Source: Phytoactinopolyspora mesophila
GTDB taxonomy: Bacteria; Actinomycetota; Actinomycetes; Jiangellales; Jiangellaceae
Assembly: GCF_010122465.1 (NCBI RefSeq)
Contig: NZ_WLZY01000001.1
Location: 868,001-932,000 of the forward strand
Direction of reading: 5' to 3'
Length of the DNA stretch: 64,000 bases
Shown: one piece after another, positions 17,140-25,404 of the stretch
Layout: each line of letters starts with the position of its first letter
How positions within the stretch are numbered: the stretch's first letter is position 1
Translations under genes and position numbers: made by a program
Notes under the pieces: model-generated
Seen by the model: only the letters and a program-made list of their open reading frames with translations
What the model was told of the DNA's origin: nothing
The model's database searches: none

Positions 17140-17193
17140 CCTGCCTCCTCGTCATGAAGCCGCCCCCACTCTGTGCGGGAAGCTCCTGACAAC

Positions 17194-17224
17194 AGAATTC
17201 AGGTTGATGCAGGATCAAGGTCAA
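17194..17224 (-). promoter_or_regulatory. MerR-type promoter with 19-bp spacer and dyad
   Basis: Reading leftward: -35 TTGACC (17224-17219), a 19-nt spacer (17218-17200) holding the dyad TTGAT-CCTGC-ATCAA, then -10 AATTCT (17199-17194). The over-long spacer with a centred palindrome is the hallmark of promoters that MerR-family activators untwist. It lies about 55 nt upstream of the DUF1048 start and the operon encodes a MerR protein. Confidence 0.7.
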
Positions 17225-17793
17225 GCCCCAATCTCGACTCAGCATCGCGACTGCTCCCAGGCCGACGACACCACCGGCCGTGTTCGCCAGCCCCATCGGC
17301 GCCCAAATCAACACCGCGACCCGCTAGGCCGAACTCGCCGAGTCGGCCCGGAACACCAACGCCCCCGCCCGCCACTGACGCTACGAACCCGCCACGCGGC
17401 CGCAAGCGGGGGGGGCACCGCGAGGCGCCTGTCGGGCAGGAACACATGGCTTCGTTGCCGCCCGCCCGGAGCCCTCCCGCGAGGCTATTCCGTCGCTTCA
17501 AACATCTGACTGCGCCGGTCGAAACCCGAAGTTACATCTAATGTGCGATTCTTACGCTAGATGTAAGTCGGTTTCTCGCGACGAACGCCGAACCTCGCGA
17601 TCACCAACCGGAACACGACGCTGCTGTACCTGGCCTTTGACCACCCCGCATGCCGTGTCCGCCTCCTGATCGGCCTCAATACCAACACCGCAATCCGCTC
17701 GGCCGCACTCGCCGGGCGATGTGGAACAACTACGCCAGCTCAGAGCGCTAGAAATATGCAGAACATCGCAGCCTCAGCCGCTGCTGGCGTTCA
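17225..17793. other. Non-coding stretch with degenerate duplicated segments
   Basis: Two related tracts, about 17298-17360 and 17668-17735, share ATCGGC...CAACACCGC...CCGCT.GGCCG.ACTCGCCG, as if an older gene fragment had been duplicated. Between them an imperfect inverted repeat (17521-17540 / 17558-17575, core TTACATCTA/TAGATGTAA) could be an insertion-sequence end or terminator. No intact gene. Confidence 0.4.
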
Positions 17794-18351
17794 CTAGGCC
17801 GGACGGACGGCCGCATAGAGAAGCATGTCTCGACGCTGACCGGCGATCTCCTGGTAGCTGCGTAGCAAGCCTTCATGGGCATACCCGGCCCGTTCAGCAG
17901 TCCGGGTGGAACCGACGTTCCACGGCTCGATGTATAACGAGATCCGAAACAGACCCGGAACCGTCCACCCGAACACCGTAAGGGCCAAGAGAGCGTCAGC
18001 AGCAAGTCCGCGTCTACGAGCAGACGGAACGATCAAGTAGCCAGCGGTAGCGCGCCCCTCACCGAGTTCCTTGAGCCAGAGCCCGCAGTGCCCCACAGGC
18101 TTTTCGGTCGATGCCTCCACGATCGTGAAGGAGAACCCCGCAAGCTCGACGTAACGACCCTGCTGTCGCTCCACCCATGCCAAGGCTTCGTCCTCATTGG
18201 CATTGGCCGGAAGCGATCCGACTTGTGGCACGTAGGGGTCTGTCGAAAGCTCCCGAGCCATCCCCGTGTCACGCTCCGTAACCGCTCGGAGCTCGACTCT
18301 GCCATACGCCGGCCGCGTCGACGGCCACGGCGGGAGCGAGAACGAAGTCAT
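17794..18351 (-). CDS. GNAT acetyltransferase (RimJ/RimL type)
   Basis: 185 residues. The N-terminal VELRAVTERD, the acetyl-CoA loop region IVPSARRRGLAADALLAL (the RRRGLA form of Q/RxxGxA) and the C-terminal NVGSTRTAERAGYAHEGLLRSY are the usual RimJ/RimL motifs. It transfers acetyl to protein N-termini or small amines; the substrate is unknown. Divergent from the phosphotransferase gene at 18474. Confidence 0.9.
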   Translation of the reverse strand: MTSFSLPPWPSTRPAYGRVELRAVTERDTGMARELSTDPYVPQVGSLPANANEDEALAWVERQQGRYVELAGFSFTIVEASTEKPVGHCGLWLKELGEGRATAGYLIVPSARRRGLAADALLALTVFGWTVPGLFRISLYIEPWNVGSTRTAERAGYAHEGLLRSYQEIAGQRRDMLLYAAVRPA

Positions 18352-18423
18352 GCCTCATTGTGGACTCCAGGCTGCGACAACGGCTGGGACACGACACGCG
18401 CACCCCAACTCCATGGAGTTATT

Positions 18424-18455
18424 CCGGTACTTCGATCATCCAACCCTGCCGGCAA
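18424..18455 (+). repeat. Dispersed 32-bp direct repeat, copy 2
   Basis: CCGGTACTTCGATCATCC followed by AACCCTGCCGGCA; see the copy at 14091-14122. It lies 19 nt before the phosphotransferase start and just after the perfect palindrome AACTCCATGGAGTT (18407-18420), so it may also form part of that gene's promoter. Confidence 0.55.
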
Positions 18456-18473
18456 ACTCGTAGGGTTGCTTCG

Positions 18474-19388
18474 ATGGCGGACACGGACAACGAGATCACT
18501 GCGGACCTGATTGCCGAGTTACTCCGCGAACAGCATCCGGATCTGGCCGACCTGCCGCTGACGTTTGGCGCTCACGGCTGGGACAATCAGCTATGGCGCC
18601 TCGGTGACGACCTCGCGATCCGGCTGCCCTGGGCCACCCAGGACGCAGACGAACTGCTCCTCAAAGAGCACACCTTGGTACCCGCCGCAGCGCCCCGCCT
18701 CCCATTGCGAATACCTGTCCCCCAGCGCCTAGGCCACCCCTCCGAGCGGTTCCCACGCCCCTGGGTCATCACCACCTGGATCGCCGGCGAACCGGCCGAC
18801 CGCGCCCCCGCAACTCGCGGAACCGACGCCGCCGACACCCTGGCAGACTTCCTCGCCGCCCTGCATCAACCTGCCCCCGCCGACGCACCGGCCGGCCGAC
18901 ACCGCCGAGGAGGTCCGCTCGCCGACACCAGCGAAGGCTTCACCCATCTCCTCAAGGAAGCAACCACTCGCGGCTTGATCTGCAACCCGGACGCCGTACA
19001 GGACGTCTGGGACGATGCGTTGGCTGCGCCCGACTGGACTGGCCCGGCCCTGTGGCTACACGCAGACCTGCACCCCGCCAATCTCCTCACCGCAGACGGC
19101 AACTTCTGCGGCGTGATCGACTTCGGCGACATGTGCGCCGGGGACCCCGCCTGTGACCTGGCTGCCGGCTGGCTACTCCTGCCCGACGGGGTCATCGACC
19201 GCTTCCACCACAGCTACCCGGCCGCTGATGCAGCGACACTGTGCCGCGCTCGCGGCTGGGCACTATCCAAAGCAATCGCCTGCCTACTCATTGGCGACAA
19301 CGGCATCCACGGCCGCCCAGGAGGAAAAGCCACGTGGGGACCACCCGCATCCGCAGCCCTGCAACGCCTCACCGCGACCCGACCTTAG
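18474..19388 (+). CDS. APH-family aminoglycoside phosphotransferase-like protein
   Basis: 304 residues from ATG 18474. Motifs: FGAHGWDNQLWRLGDDLAIRLPW (nucleotide loop), HADLHPANLL (catalytic loop, Asp) and GVIDFGDMCAGDPACDLA (metal Asp). This group includes aminoglycoside and macrolide phosphotransferases, but many members have no known antibiotic. An in-frame start at 18360 would read through the upstream repeat and is unlikely. It is a second APH paralogue in the window, unlike the one at 9946. Confidence 0.85.
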   Translation: MADTDNEITADLIAELLREQHPDLADLPLTFGAHGWDNQLWRLGDDLAIRLPWATQDADELLLKEHTLVPAAAPRLPLRIPVPQRLGHPSERFPRPWVITTWIAGEPADRAPATRGTDAADTLADFLAALHQPAPADAPAGRHRRGGPLADTSEGFTHLLKEATTRGLICNPDAVQDVWDDALAAPDWTGPALWLHADLHPANLLTADGNFCGVIDFGDMCAGDPACDLAAGWLLLPDGVIDRFHHSYPAADAATLCRARGWALSKAIACLLIGDNGIHGRPGGKATWGPPASAALQRLTATRP

Positions 19389-19468
19389 GGACCACGCCAC
19401 CGTCTGCCCGATCCTGCACCAGACACGGCCGCCGCGAAGCTCATCACGGCGTCACCCCGAGGCATCCA

Positions 19469-19948
19469 TCACCGGGCCTCGCCCAACCGCCGGATAGTCG
19501 TGATCCGCACGAAGTACCGGCGCCAATAGGGGCCAGCGACCCACGGAACATCGTCGAACTTCCACTCGCCAGGGCCCAAGTCACGACGATAGATCCCTCG
19601 GCGACCCAGCCAGGCGTCGAAGGCTGCGTCGGCTTCTGCTTCAGGAGCCGGCCCTGCGACCAGTTCAAAGAACACATGCTCCTCGCCCGTCACGCGGGTC
19701 AGAAGGTCTGCGCACGCATCGGCCTCGTTGTCGTACCTGGCGAGGTCATGCTCATGTCCCCGCTCGGAGTAGAACACCACCCAGCCATCAGGGCGCTGGT
19801 CCATCACAAAGGCGTCATCACCACGGGCACCGAACAGATGGAAACTACCACCATGAACACCCAAGGCATCCAGACGAGCAGCGAGATCTTCCCGGGTCCT
19901 GGGAATGGGCAGGTCGGACACATCGACATCGTCCCACCGATCCCTCAA
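19469..19948 (-). CDS. Conserved hypothetical protein, immunity-like
   Basis: 159 residues, acidic, no signal peptide. Features: PRTREDLAARLDALGV at the start, then a small alpha/beta body (GGSFHLFGARGDDAFVMDQ, GWVVFYSERGHEHDLARYD, DACADLLTRVTG) and a C-terminal aromatic tail (VPWVAGPYWRRYFVR). The composition and size resemble immunity proteins of polymorphic toxin systems, but I cannot assign a family. The start is a TTG at 19948 with GGAGG about 12 nt upstream; internal GTG starts are possible. Confidence 0.6.
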   Translation of the reverse strand: MRDRWDDVDVSDLPIPRTREDLAARLDALGVHGGSFHLFGARGDDAFVMDQRPDGWVVFYSERGHEHDLARYDNEADACADLLTRVTGEEHVFFELVAGPAPEAEADAAFDAWLGRRGIYRRDLGPGEWKFDDVPWVAGPYWRRYFVRITTIRRLGEAR

Positions 19949-20058
19949 GCCGTCTCAGCACCCTCCACCCGGACCGCAGCTTACAAAGTTTCCTGCCGTC
20001 ACGCGCAAGCATGACGCGGCCACGAACTCGATGGAATTGGCTGCCGCCGACACTGGTT

Positions 20059-20100
20059 GGGCGACACTGGGATCGCACCAGTGACCTCATCGGTGTGAAC
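20059..20100 (-). other. Displaced tRNA-Val 3' half (att-like scar, older copy)
   Basis: 42 nt identical at 39 positions to the 3' half of the tRNA-Val(CAC) gene at 27768-27839, covering the anticodon loop through the T-arm and acceptor 3' strand. No 5' half adjoins it. Such fragments are left when an element integrates at a tRNA 3' end. Its three mismatches make it more diverged than the copy at 25148. Confidence 0.8.
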
Positions 20101-20460
20101 CATGCAGGAAACTTCGTTCTACCTACGGAAACTACACATCCGAAGGTAGAAAGGCTCTGTCCGAAGCCGTTGACCGCCCTTCCAGGCCGTTCAAGGTTGC
20201 TGTCAGCTCCCCATCCGAACTCCCCGTGCCAGGCTTTCACCTGCACAACCTGTCCAGGCCCGGACAACAGATGATCGGCCGTCCTGTCCGGGCCACGTGG
20301 CAGGATTGCCCGAAGAACAACTACTACTAGCGCGACGTCCCCCGGGGCGCGGTCCGGCGGGGCGCTGAGGCGAGCAGTGCGATGGTGAGGACCCGCGGCC
20401 GATCGTCGAAGCAGCGCACCACCCGTTGCCGTCGTGACTGAACCCTCCGCCGCTGCTCGA

Positions 20461-20700
20461 TCACTGGTCGAGTTCAAGCATGAGCAGTGACCAATCGATG
20501 ATGAAGAACGACGATCCCTCGGGTGTGTCGGTGAACTCGAACCCGAGGGTCAACAGCCACCGTTCCATCGCGTCGGCAAGATCGGACGCCGCTTGGTCCA
20601 ACTCGGTGCGGGGTACTCGCTGATCGCAAGCCGGAACAGCCTTGAGCAGGGCTGTAAACTCGGCCCAGTTTGGGGCGAGGGAGAGCACCCCAAGTCGTCC
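20461..20700 (-). pseudogene. C-terminal fragment of an unknown protein
   Basis: The last about 80 codons of this frame (NWAEFTALLKAVPACDQ, ASDLADAMERWLLTLGFEF, FFIIDWSLLMLELDQ) have normal protein composition, while the upstream part of the frame does not. No credible start or family is visible. It is either a short orphan gene or the 3' remnant of a gene broken within the island. Confidence 0.4.
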
Positions 20701-20877
20701 TCGATGACACTCGGGGCAGGGCCTAGCCCGTCGCGACTTGCTATGCGACGACGTAGGCGAGCAGACCCAGAATCTCCCCGGCCCGCGCGTAACCGGGCTG
20801 GCCGACCCCCGGATCCCCACCACTCCGACGATCGCGACCGACTCTCCAAACCACCGAGCCCTGGAGCTGACATAGCC

Positions 20878-21417
20878 GTGCAAGACACCGTGACCCGCGA
20901 CGTGCTCGCGATCTTCAAAGGCGTACGATCCCGGCTGTTCGAGCGCCTTGAGGGCCTGACCGACGCCGAGTACCTGTGGGAGCCGGTAGGCGACAGCCTG
21001 AGCATCCGCCCCGGTGACGACGGCGTCTTCCGCGTCGACGAGCTGATTCCGGAGTCTGTCCCGGGCGTGCCGGACCCCGTCACGACGATCGCCTGGCGCA
21101 TCTGGCACATCGGCAACCTCTGTCTGCGCGGCTACGTGATCTATTTTTTCGAGGACGTCCCTGATCTCGGCGACCGCGACGCGTGGCCGGGCACCGCGAA
21201 AGAGGGCGTCCAGGCCCTTGCCGAGGACTGGGAACGCTTCATCTCCCGCATCGCAGGCCTCGGCGACAAGCGCCTGCTGGAGCCAATTGGCCTAGGCCCC
21301 GGCGGTTGGGCCGGCGAAACCTACCTGAAGCTCGTGCTGCACGCTCTGAACGAGGTCGCGCATCACGGCGGCGAGATCGGACTGCTGCGCGACCTGTACC
21401 TGCGCGAAGGCGCCTGA
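20878..21417 (+). CDS. DinB-like (YfiT-type) protein
   Basis: 179 residues from GTG 20878 (GGAG about 11 nt upstream). A four-helix DinB fold is suggested by FKGVRSRLFERLEGLTDAEYLWEP, the metal-type histidines in RIWHIGNLCLRGYV and LNEVAHHGGEIGLLRDLY. Members are thiol-dependent transferases (mycothiol or bacillithiol) or detoxification proteins. Substrate unknown. Followed by a strong hairpin terminator. Located inside the tRNA-Val island. Confidence 0.82.
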   Translation: MQDTVTRDVLAIFKGVRSRLFERLEGLTDAEYLWEPVGDSLSIRPGDDGVFRVDELIPESVPGVPDPVTTIAWRIWHIGNLCLRGYVIYFFEDVPDLGDRDAWPGTAKEGVQALAEDWERFISRIAGLGDKRLLEPIGLGPGGWAGETYLKLVLHALNEVAHHGGEIGLLRDLYLREGA

Positions 21418-21424
21418 TTTCGGC

Positions 21425-21465
21425 GGGCCTTCATCTGGCGGCCGCATGCCGCCAGATGAAGGCCC
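21425..21465 (+). terminator. Strong hairpin after the DinB-like gene
   Basis: 18-bp perfect stem, GGGCCTTCATCTGGCGGC (21425-21442) against its complement (21448-21465), 5-nt loop CGCAT, starting 8 nt past the stop. Also placed to terminate leftward transcription from the Tn3 remnant. Confidence 0.8.
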
Positions 21466-21493
21466 CTTCGGCAGCTATCTCTCCGTCCTCCGC

Positions 21494-21923
21494 CTACTCA
21501 TCGGCCGCGTCTGGGTCACGCAGGGGCCTCATACCGCCGCGCAGATCGGGCAGCCGGAAGGAGTAGTTGCCCAGCATGTTGATGTGGTGGCGCACGACCG
21601 GCGACAGTCGGGCCACGTCCCAGTCGTGGACCGGGAGCCATCAGTGCGCAGCCGGGCCACGGCGGCGTCCATATAGCGTGCTCGGCAAGGTAGTCCACGA
21701 CCTCCACCGGCACCTCATCCAGGTCGTCCAGGAACACCCCCAGATACCCCGCGCTCGTCATCAGCACCGCGAACCCCAAACGGTTGTGGGACCGCCGCTT
21801 GGCATCGATCAACTCCCGGTCCGCATCGTCCAGCAAGAAGCGCTCCAACTCCGACCGCGACGGCACCCCCCGGAGCGCCGCGTACCCAGCCGCCTGCTTA
21901 TCCGTCAAGAACTCAACCGGCAC
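21494..21923 (-). pseudogene. Tn3-family transposase remnant: both ends fused, middle lost
   Basis: The first about 85 codons are a Tn3-type N-terminus (DUF4158 region: MPVEFLTDKQAAGYAALRGV, DDADRELIDAKRRSHNRLGF, VDYLAEHA). Directly after come the last about 65 codons of the same family, readable as DAAVARLRTDG and, after a frameshift, DVARLSPVVRHHINMLGNY and LRGGMRPLRDPDAADE with the stop at 21494-21496. Hundreds of codons including the DDE core are missing. The gene is clearly dead. Confidence 0.85.
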
Positions 21924-22023
21924 CCTGAACCTCCAGACAGTCGATCACTAACGACCGCCGAAGGATCTTCCGTCATCAAGAACCAGGTCCAAGCCCTCCC
22001 ACAAACGGTTGCCACACGTATGG

Positions 22024-22773
22024 TCAGCGGTCCTTGGATAGCTGGAGCGAAGCGACCATGTGGAGGAACAGGGGTATGCGGTGCCACTTGTCCCGCGTAT
22101 CGGCACTGGCCCGTTCACGGAGCCGGTTGATCACAAAGCCAGCGTCGGACAGAGCCTCGGTGTAGGCCTGGAGTGGCCGGTGCTCGCCGTGGTACGTCAT
22201 CGTCAGACCTTCGCGGGCGCGCGTGGAGACGTAGCGCTTGGACTGCATGTAAGACTCGTCGATGACGAACGGTCGGGTCGCGTCGTCCCTGTCCCCGGGA
22301 AAGTGGCCGGCCGAATTGATCGGGTGCACGATCGCCATCACCAGATGCCCGCCGATGGTGAGGATTCGCGCGATCTCCTTGACGGCCGCCGGCATGTTGT
22401 CAATGTCCTGCAACGACATGAACGCCACAGCGCAATCAGCGGCGCCGGTGGCCAGCGGGAGCTCTGTGGCGTCGGCGACGATCGCCGGGACCGGATCGAC
22501 CGAGTGCGCTGCAGCCGAGCGGATCATGGCCAGCGAGCGATCGACCGCCAGGACCCGGTGTCCCAGGGCTTGCAGCTCGCGGCTCACCCGTCCCTCGCCA
22601 CAGCCGACGTCCACGGTCGGGTGGCCAGGACTCGGGATCAGCGGCAGAAAGGACTCCCGGTGGCTCGCATAGCTGTCGAGGCCGGTCCTGGTCCAGGTGA
22701 TCCAATCATGCGCGTTCGAATCCCAGCCATCAGCGAGTGGAAGGGTGCGCGCGGTCGGCCTGTGTTGACCCAT
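22024..22773 (-). CDS. Class I SAM-dependent methyltransferase
   Basis: 249 residues from ATG 22773. Motif I is VDVGCGEGRVSREL, then HRVLAVDRS (motif II acid), VADATELPLATGAADCAVAFMSLQDI (motifs III-IV) and EIARILTIGGHLVMAIVHP (motif V), as in UbiE/Methyltransf_11 enzymes. The small-molecule substrate is unknown. It follows the nucleotidyltransferase gene with overlapping frames; both lie in the tRNA-Val island. Confidence 0.88.
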   Translation of the reverse strand: MGQHRPTARTLPLADGWDSNAHDWITWTRTGLDSYASHRESFLPLIPSPGHPTVDVGCGEGRVSRELQALGHRVLAVDRSLAMIRSAAAHSVDPVPAIVADATELPLATGAADCAVAFMSLQDIDNMPAAVKEIARILTIGGHLVMAIVHPINSAGHFPGDRDDATRPFVIDESYMQSKRYVSTRAREGLTMTYHGEHRPLQAYTEALSDAGFVINRLRERASADTRDKWHRIPLFLHMVASLQLSKDR

Positions 22774-23659
22774 GGATGCATCGTAAGTTGCCACGCACCA
22801 CGCGTTCACAACGAATCGCACCGACCGTCAGACCACTTCGAACACTGGGCGCTAGAGCGACCGCCCAGGTGGTTCGGGCTCGGTCACATCGCGGCGAACC
22901 GGATCGGGGCTGCCGAGCCTGCGTCGCCAGGCGCCCAACGCCCGATCGGGTGCCGACTCTGGCAGGGACCTTTCCAGGTTCGGTTCCAAGACCTGGCGTG
23001 TGGGAGTCACGGAGATTGACGGCCCAGTCAGTAAGCCGTTGTTGCACCTCGGTGAACGCGGCGGCGGCGACGCCGTACTCGTCTGCTTCAGCTGGCAGGA
23101 GGTCCAAGACACGTGAGAGCTGCGCAGCGAACATGCCGACGTCGAAGCCGTCGTCGTGTTCTCGCCCTAGAGCGATGAGTTCGGCGTCGGTGTATCTGCC
23201 GGACTGGCGGATCGCGTCCAGGTCGAGGAAGTCGCGGACCTCGCCGCGCGAGTAGACCGCCGACAGCTTTCCGGCGACCGCGTCCGGTTCTGACAGAACT
23301 GCCCCAACCGTGAGCTGCACGGGCGGGTGCGCCCGCCAGTTGATTCCGAAGTCGACCTCCAACTCCGCACCGTCGGCGTCCATCACGTGTAGACGCGCGA
23401 AGAACGGGAAACTGCGGGTGCGCGTCACCTGGTAACCGTGGTTGCGCAACGCGGTCTCACCGCGTGCGAGCGAATCTTGGAACTGCTCGGGACTGAGCGT
23501 GGGCCCTGCGAACAGATCCACGTCATGGGTCGGGCGGTCAGTCAGCCCGTGCTCGCTAATGGCGCTTGCTCCGGCCAAGGCAAACCCGGCAGCCCCGATG
23601 ACCTCCAGCAGCAACTGGGCAACGTGACGTTCCTGCTCCGCTCGTTTTTCGTTCAACAC
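22730..23659 (-). CDS. AbiEii/AbiGii-type nucleotidyltransferase, C-terminus abnormal
   Basis: The core matches the AbiEii nucleotidyltransferase toxin fold: GFALAGASAISEHGL then RPTHDVDLF (the GS...DxD catalytic pattern) and LEVDFGINW, with later KLSAVYSRGEVRDFLDLDAI. In abortive-infection AbiE systems this enzyme pairs with an AbiEi antitoxin, and related MenT toxins add nucleotides to tRNA acceptors. No AbiEi partner is visible here. After about residue 218 (RLTDWAVNLRD) the frame becomes Arg/Gly/Thr-rich and runs into the methyltransferase start, suggesting a 3' frameshift or truncation. The start (GTG 23659) is uncertain. Confidence 0.7.
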   Translation of the reverse strand: MLNEKRAEQERHVAQLLLEVIGAAGFALAGASAISEHGLTDRPTHDVDLFAGPTLSPEQFQDSLARGETALRNHGYQVTRTRSFPFFARLHVMDADGAELEVDFGINWRAHPPVQLTVGAVLSEPDAVAGKLSAVYSRGEVRDFLDLDAIRQSGRYTDAELIALGREHDDGFDVGMFAAQLSRVLDLLPAEADEYGVAAAAFTEVQQRLTDWAVNLRDSHTPGLGTEPGKVPARVGTRSGVGRLATQARQPRSGSPRCDRARTTWAVALAPSVRSGLTVGAIRCERVVRGNLRCIHGSTQADRAHPSTR

Positions 23660-24066
23660 CGAGAACCCGGACCACGCCCGTTGACGCTGTACACCACGTA
23701 TTGCCCTACTCCACGCACATACATGCCTGTGCAAGTTACGCCCGCAACTCCCCCGCTTATGCAGACGCGCGAATTGTCGGCTGGATTTGCGCGGGACTTC
23801 ATACGCCGGAATTATTGCTATTCTACGTGCCAATCCATATGCGATTCGAACCCGACCGGCCCGTGAGTACTTGAGTATCACGTGCAGTTGATCGTCGCGC
23901 AGCGGTGCCGGCTAGGTTATTGTTACCCACGCTCTAAATTTGTGATTTCCACAGTGGCTCGCGGTAGTGACGCCGCGCGTGCCGTCGCTGAGCTTACCCC
24001 CATACCTAGCGAACATGCGGTACCGCAGGGCGTTCTAACGAGGGCGCCTCCGTAAAAGGGGAGCTG
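23660..24066. other. Gene-free stretch
   Basis: About 400 bases of lower-GC DNA between two leftward genes. It presumably holds the promoter of the nucleotidyltransferase gene. No other coding, RNA or repeat feature is evident. Confidence 0.35.
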
Positions 24067-24636
24067 TCAGTGTGCCGCGCGGGCCTCCTCGACGTCCGTT
24101 GGCGCTGTCACCTCTATAGGAATCTCAGACTCAATAGCGATTTGCGGAGCACGCCCCGGCTTCGGCTGAATCAGAATATGACTGTAGTCATCTGCCGGAC
24201 CAATTGTCGCTATGGCTTCCCTGAAACCTGGAGTTTCTGCGAATATTCGGCGTATCTCAGCATCAATCTCGGCGGCTGAATACTGGGCGCTCTTAATCTC
24301 AATCCGTTCGTTATTCTCTAGTCGACGAATTTCACCCAAAAGACTTCTCGGCAGCTCGTCCTTCCAATACAGGTAGACCTTGCCTCGCTGATAGTCTGCT
24401 TCAATCCCGGCATTTTCCGCATAGCCAAGTCGCTCTAGGCTCTCATGGAGATGATCGCTAAGGTCATCTACCGCTTCGGCTGGATGCGCACCTGGGATTT
24501 GTTCCCGCTTACCCAACTCTTCGCCCGGCTCCTCCGACGTCCCCGACGCTCCCATACTCGCCAGATTGATGCACAGCAGAATCGCAAGAGGTATTGTTGC
24601 CACTCGCAACCGAGACAATCTCATCTTGCTACCCAT
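24067..24636 (-). CDS. Secreted orphan protein (propeptide-like)
   Basis: 189 residues: a signal sequence (ATIPLAILLCINLASMGASG), an acidic linker (SEEPGEELG) and a helical/beta body (LSDHLHESLERLGYAENAG, GKVYLYWKDELPRSLLGEI, AAEIDAEIRRIF). The body loosely resembles the N-terminal prodomain region found before secreted serine proteases, but no protease follows. AT-richer codon use than most genes here. The start may be ATG 24636 or ATG 24624 (AAGGA about 10 nt upstream). Confidence 0.65.
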   Translation of the reverse strand: MGSKMRLSRLRVATIPLAILLCINLASMGASGTSEEPGEELGKREQIPGAHPAEAVDDLSDHLHESLERLGYAENAGIEADYQRGKVYLYWKDELPRSLLGEIRRLENNERIEIKSAQYSAAEIDAEIRRIFAETPGFREAIATIGPADDYSHILIQPKPGRAPQIAIESEIPIEVTAPTDVEEARAAH

Positions 24637-24839
24637 CCTTGAAACCCCAAACTTGGCCGAGTTTAGCCTGTCCAGCTACTAAGTGCCAATGGCGATAGGT
24701 AATGTTGGGTCACTACAGCTGTGCCAAATACAGGCGACTAACCGACGCCTCGAGAACTCTGCAATGCCTGGATTCATGTGCCGTCAGGGCCGCTTGATTA
24801 ACGGCTCTTCGCAGTTGGGTGTAGCGCGGGTCGGCGCGT

Positions 24840-25090
24840 CGGTGGCTGAGTGTCGCCGACGAGTCCGGCAGGACACGCGTGGGCACCGTGGCTGCCAGGG
24901 CTACCCGCTCTACAACCCTGGCACACCGGAGCCGGTCTGCTCACCGACAAGCAGACGCAGCGCCTTGAGTACCTGCCGCGGGCGACGAGCACGGCGAAGT
25001 CGAGGCGATCCGGGGCATCTACCAGCGCATGATCGCCGATTACCGTCAACCCGACCGCAGCCGAGGACGCGATCGAGCGACGCATAAGCG
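24840..25090 (+). pseudogene. ISL3-family transposase C-terminal fragment
   Basis: Read across a frameshift, GAGLLTDKQTQRLEYL and EVEAIRGIYQRMIADYRQPD match the conserved ISL3 segment (GLLTxxQxxRL...VExTWxxYQRMIxAYR). Upstream and downstream parts are absent. It ends next to a hairpin and the displaced tRNA fragment. Confidence 0.65.
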
Positions 25091-25103
25091 ATACGAAAGA
25101 AGA

Positions 25104-25127
25104 AGCCCCGGCCTGAAGCCTGGGGCT
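25104..25127 (+). terminator. Short hairpin beside the tRNA fragment
   Basis: AGCCCC (25104-25109) pairs with GGGGCT (25122-25127), and inner GGC/GCC pairs can extend it. Probably brought in with the integrated element's attachment region or left from its terminator. Confidence 0.45.
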
Positions 25128-25147
25128 GACCTGCATATATGCGTGGT

Positions 25148-25190
25148 GGGCGATACTGGGATCGAACCAGTGACCTCTTCGGTGTGAACG
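25148..25190 (-). other. Displaced tRNA-Val 3' half (att-like scar, recent copy)
   Basis: 43 nt identical, base for base, to 27769-27811 inside the intact tRNA-Val(CAC) gene; GGT directly before it also matches. Identity runs from the acceptor 3' strand through the T-arm to the anticodon loop and then stops abruptly, the classic crossover region of tyrosine recombinases. Confidence 0.9.
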
Positions 25191-25404
25191 CGGTTCGCTA
25201 TCACCATGTGGTGTCCGGCGCTATCGTTACGTGCACGTTCTTGCTGGTCATGTCGTCCACCCGTAGTCTGCTGTTGTACGTCGGTGATGGTTCTCCTGCT
25301 GACTCCCTGCTGACGGCCTGGAGCTGGTCACTCCACGGCGTCATCGCCCCGCCCATGTCCCCCGCGACGGATGACCGAGGCTTACAGGTGCGAGGCTTGG
25401 CACC

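Noticed and set aside
19845-20477. 210-codon - strand frame spanning the displaced tRNA fragment
   Set aside because: It reads through the tRNA remnant and has no domain; chance open frame.
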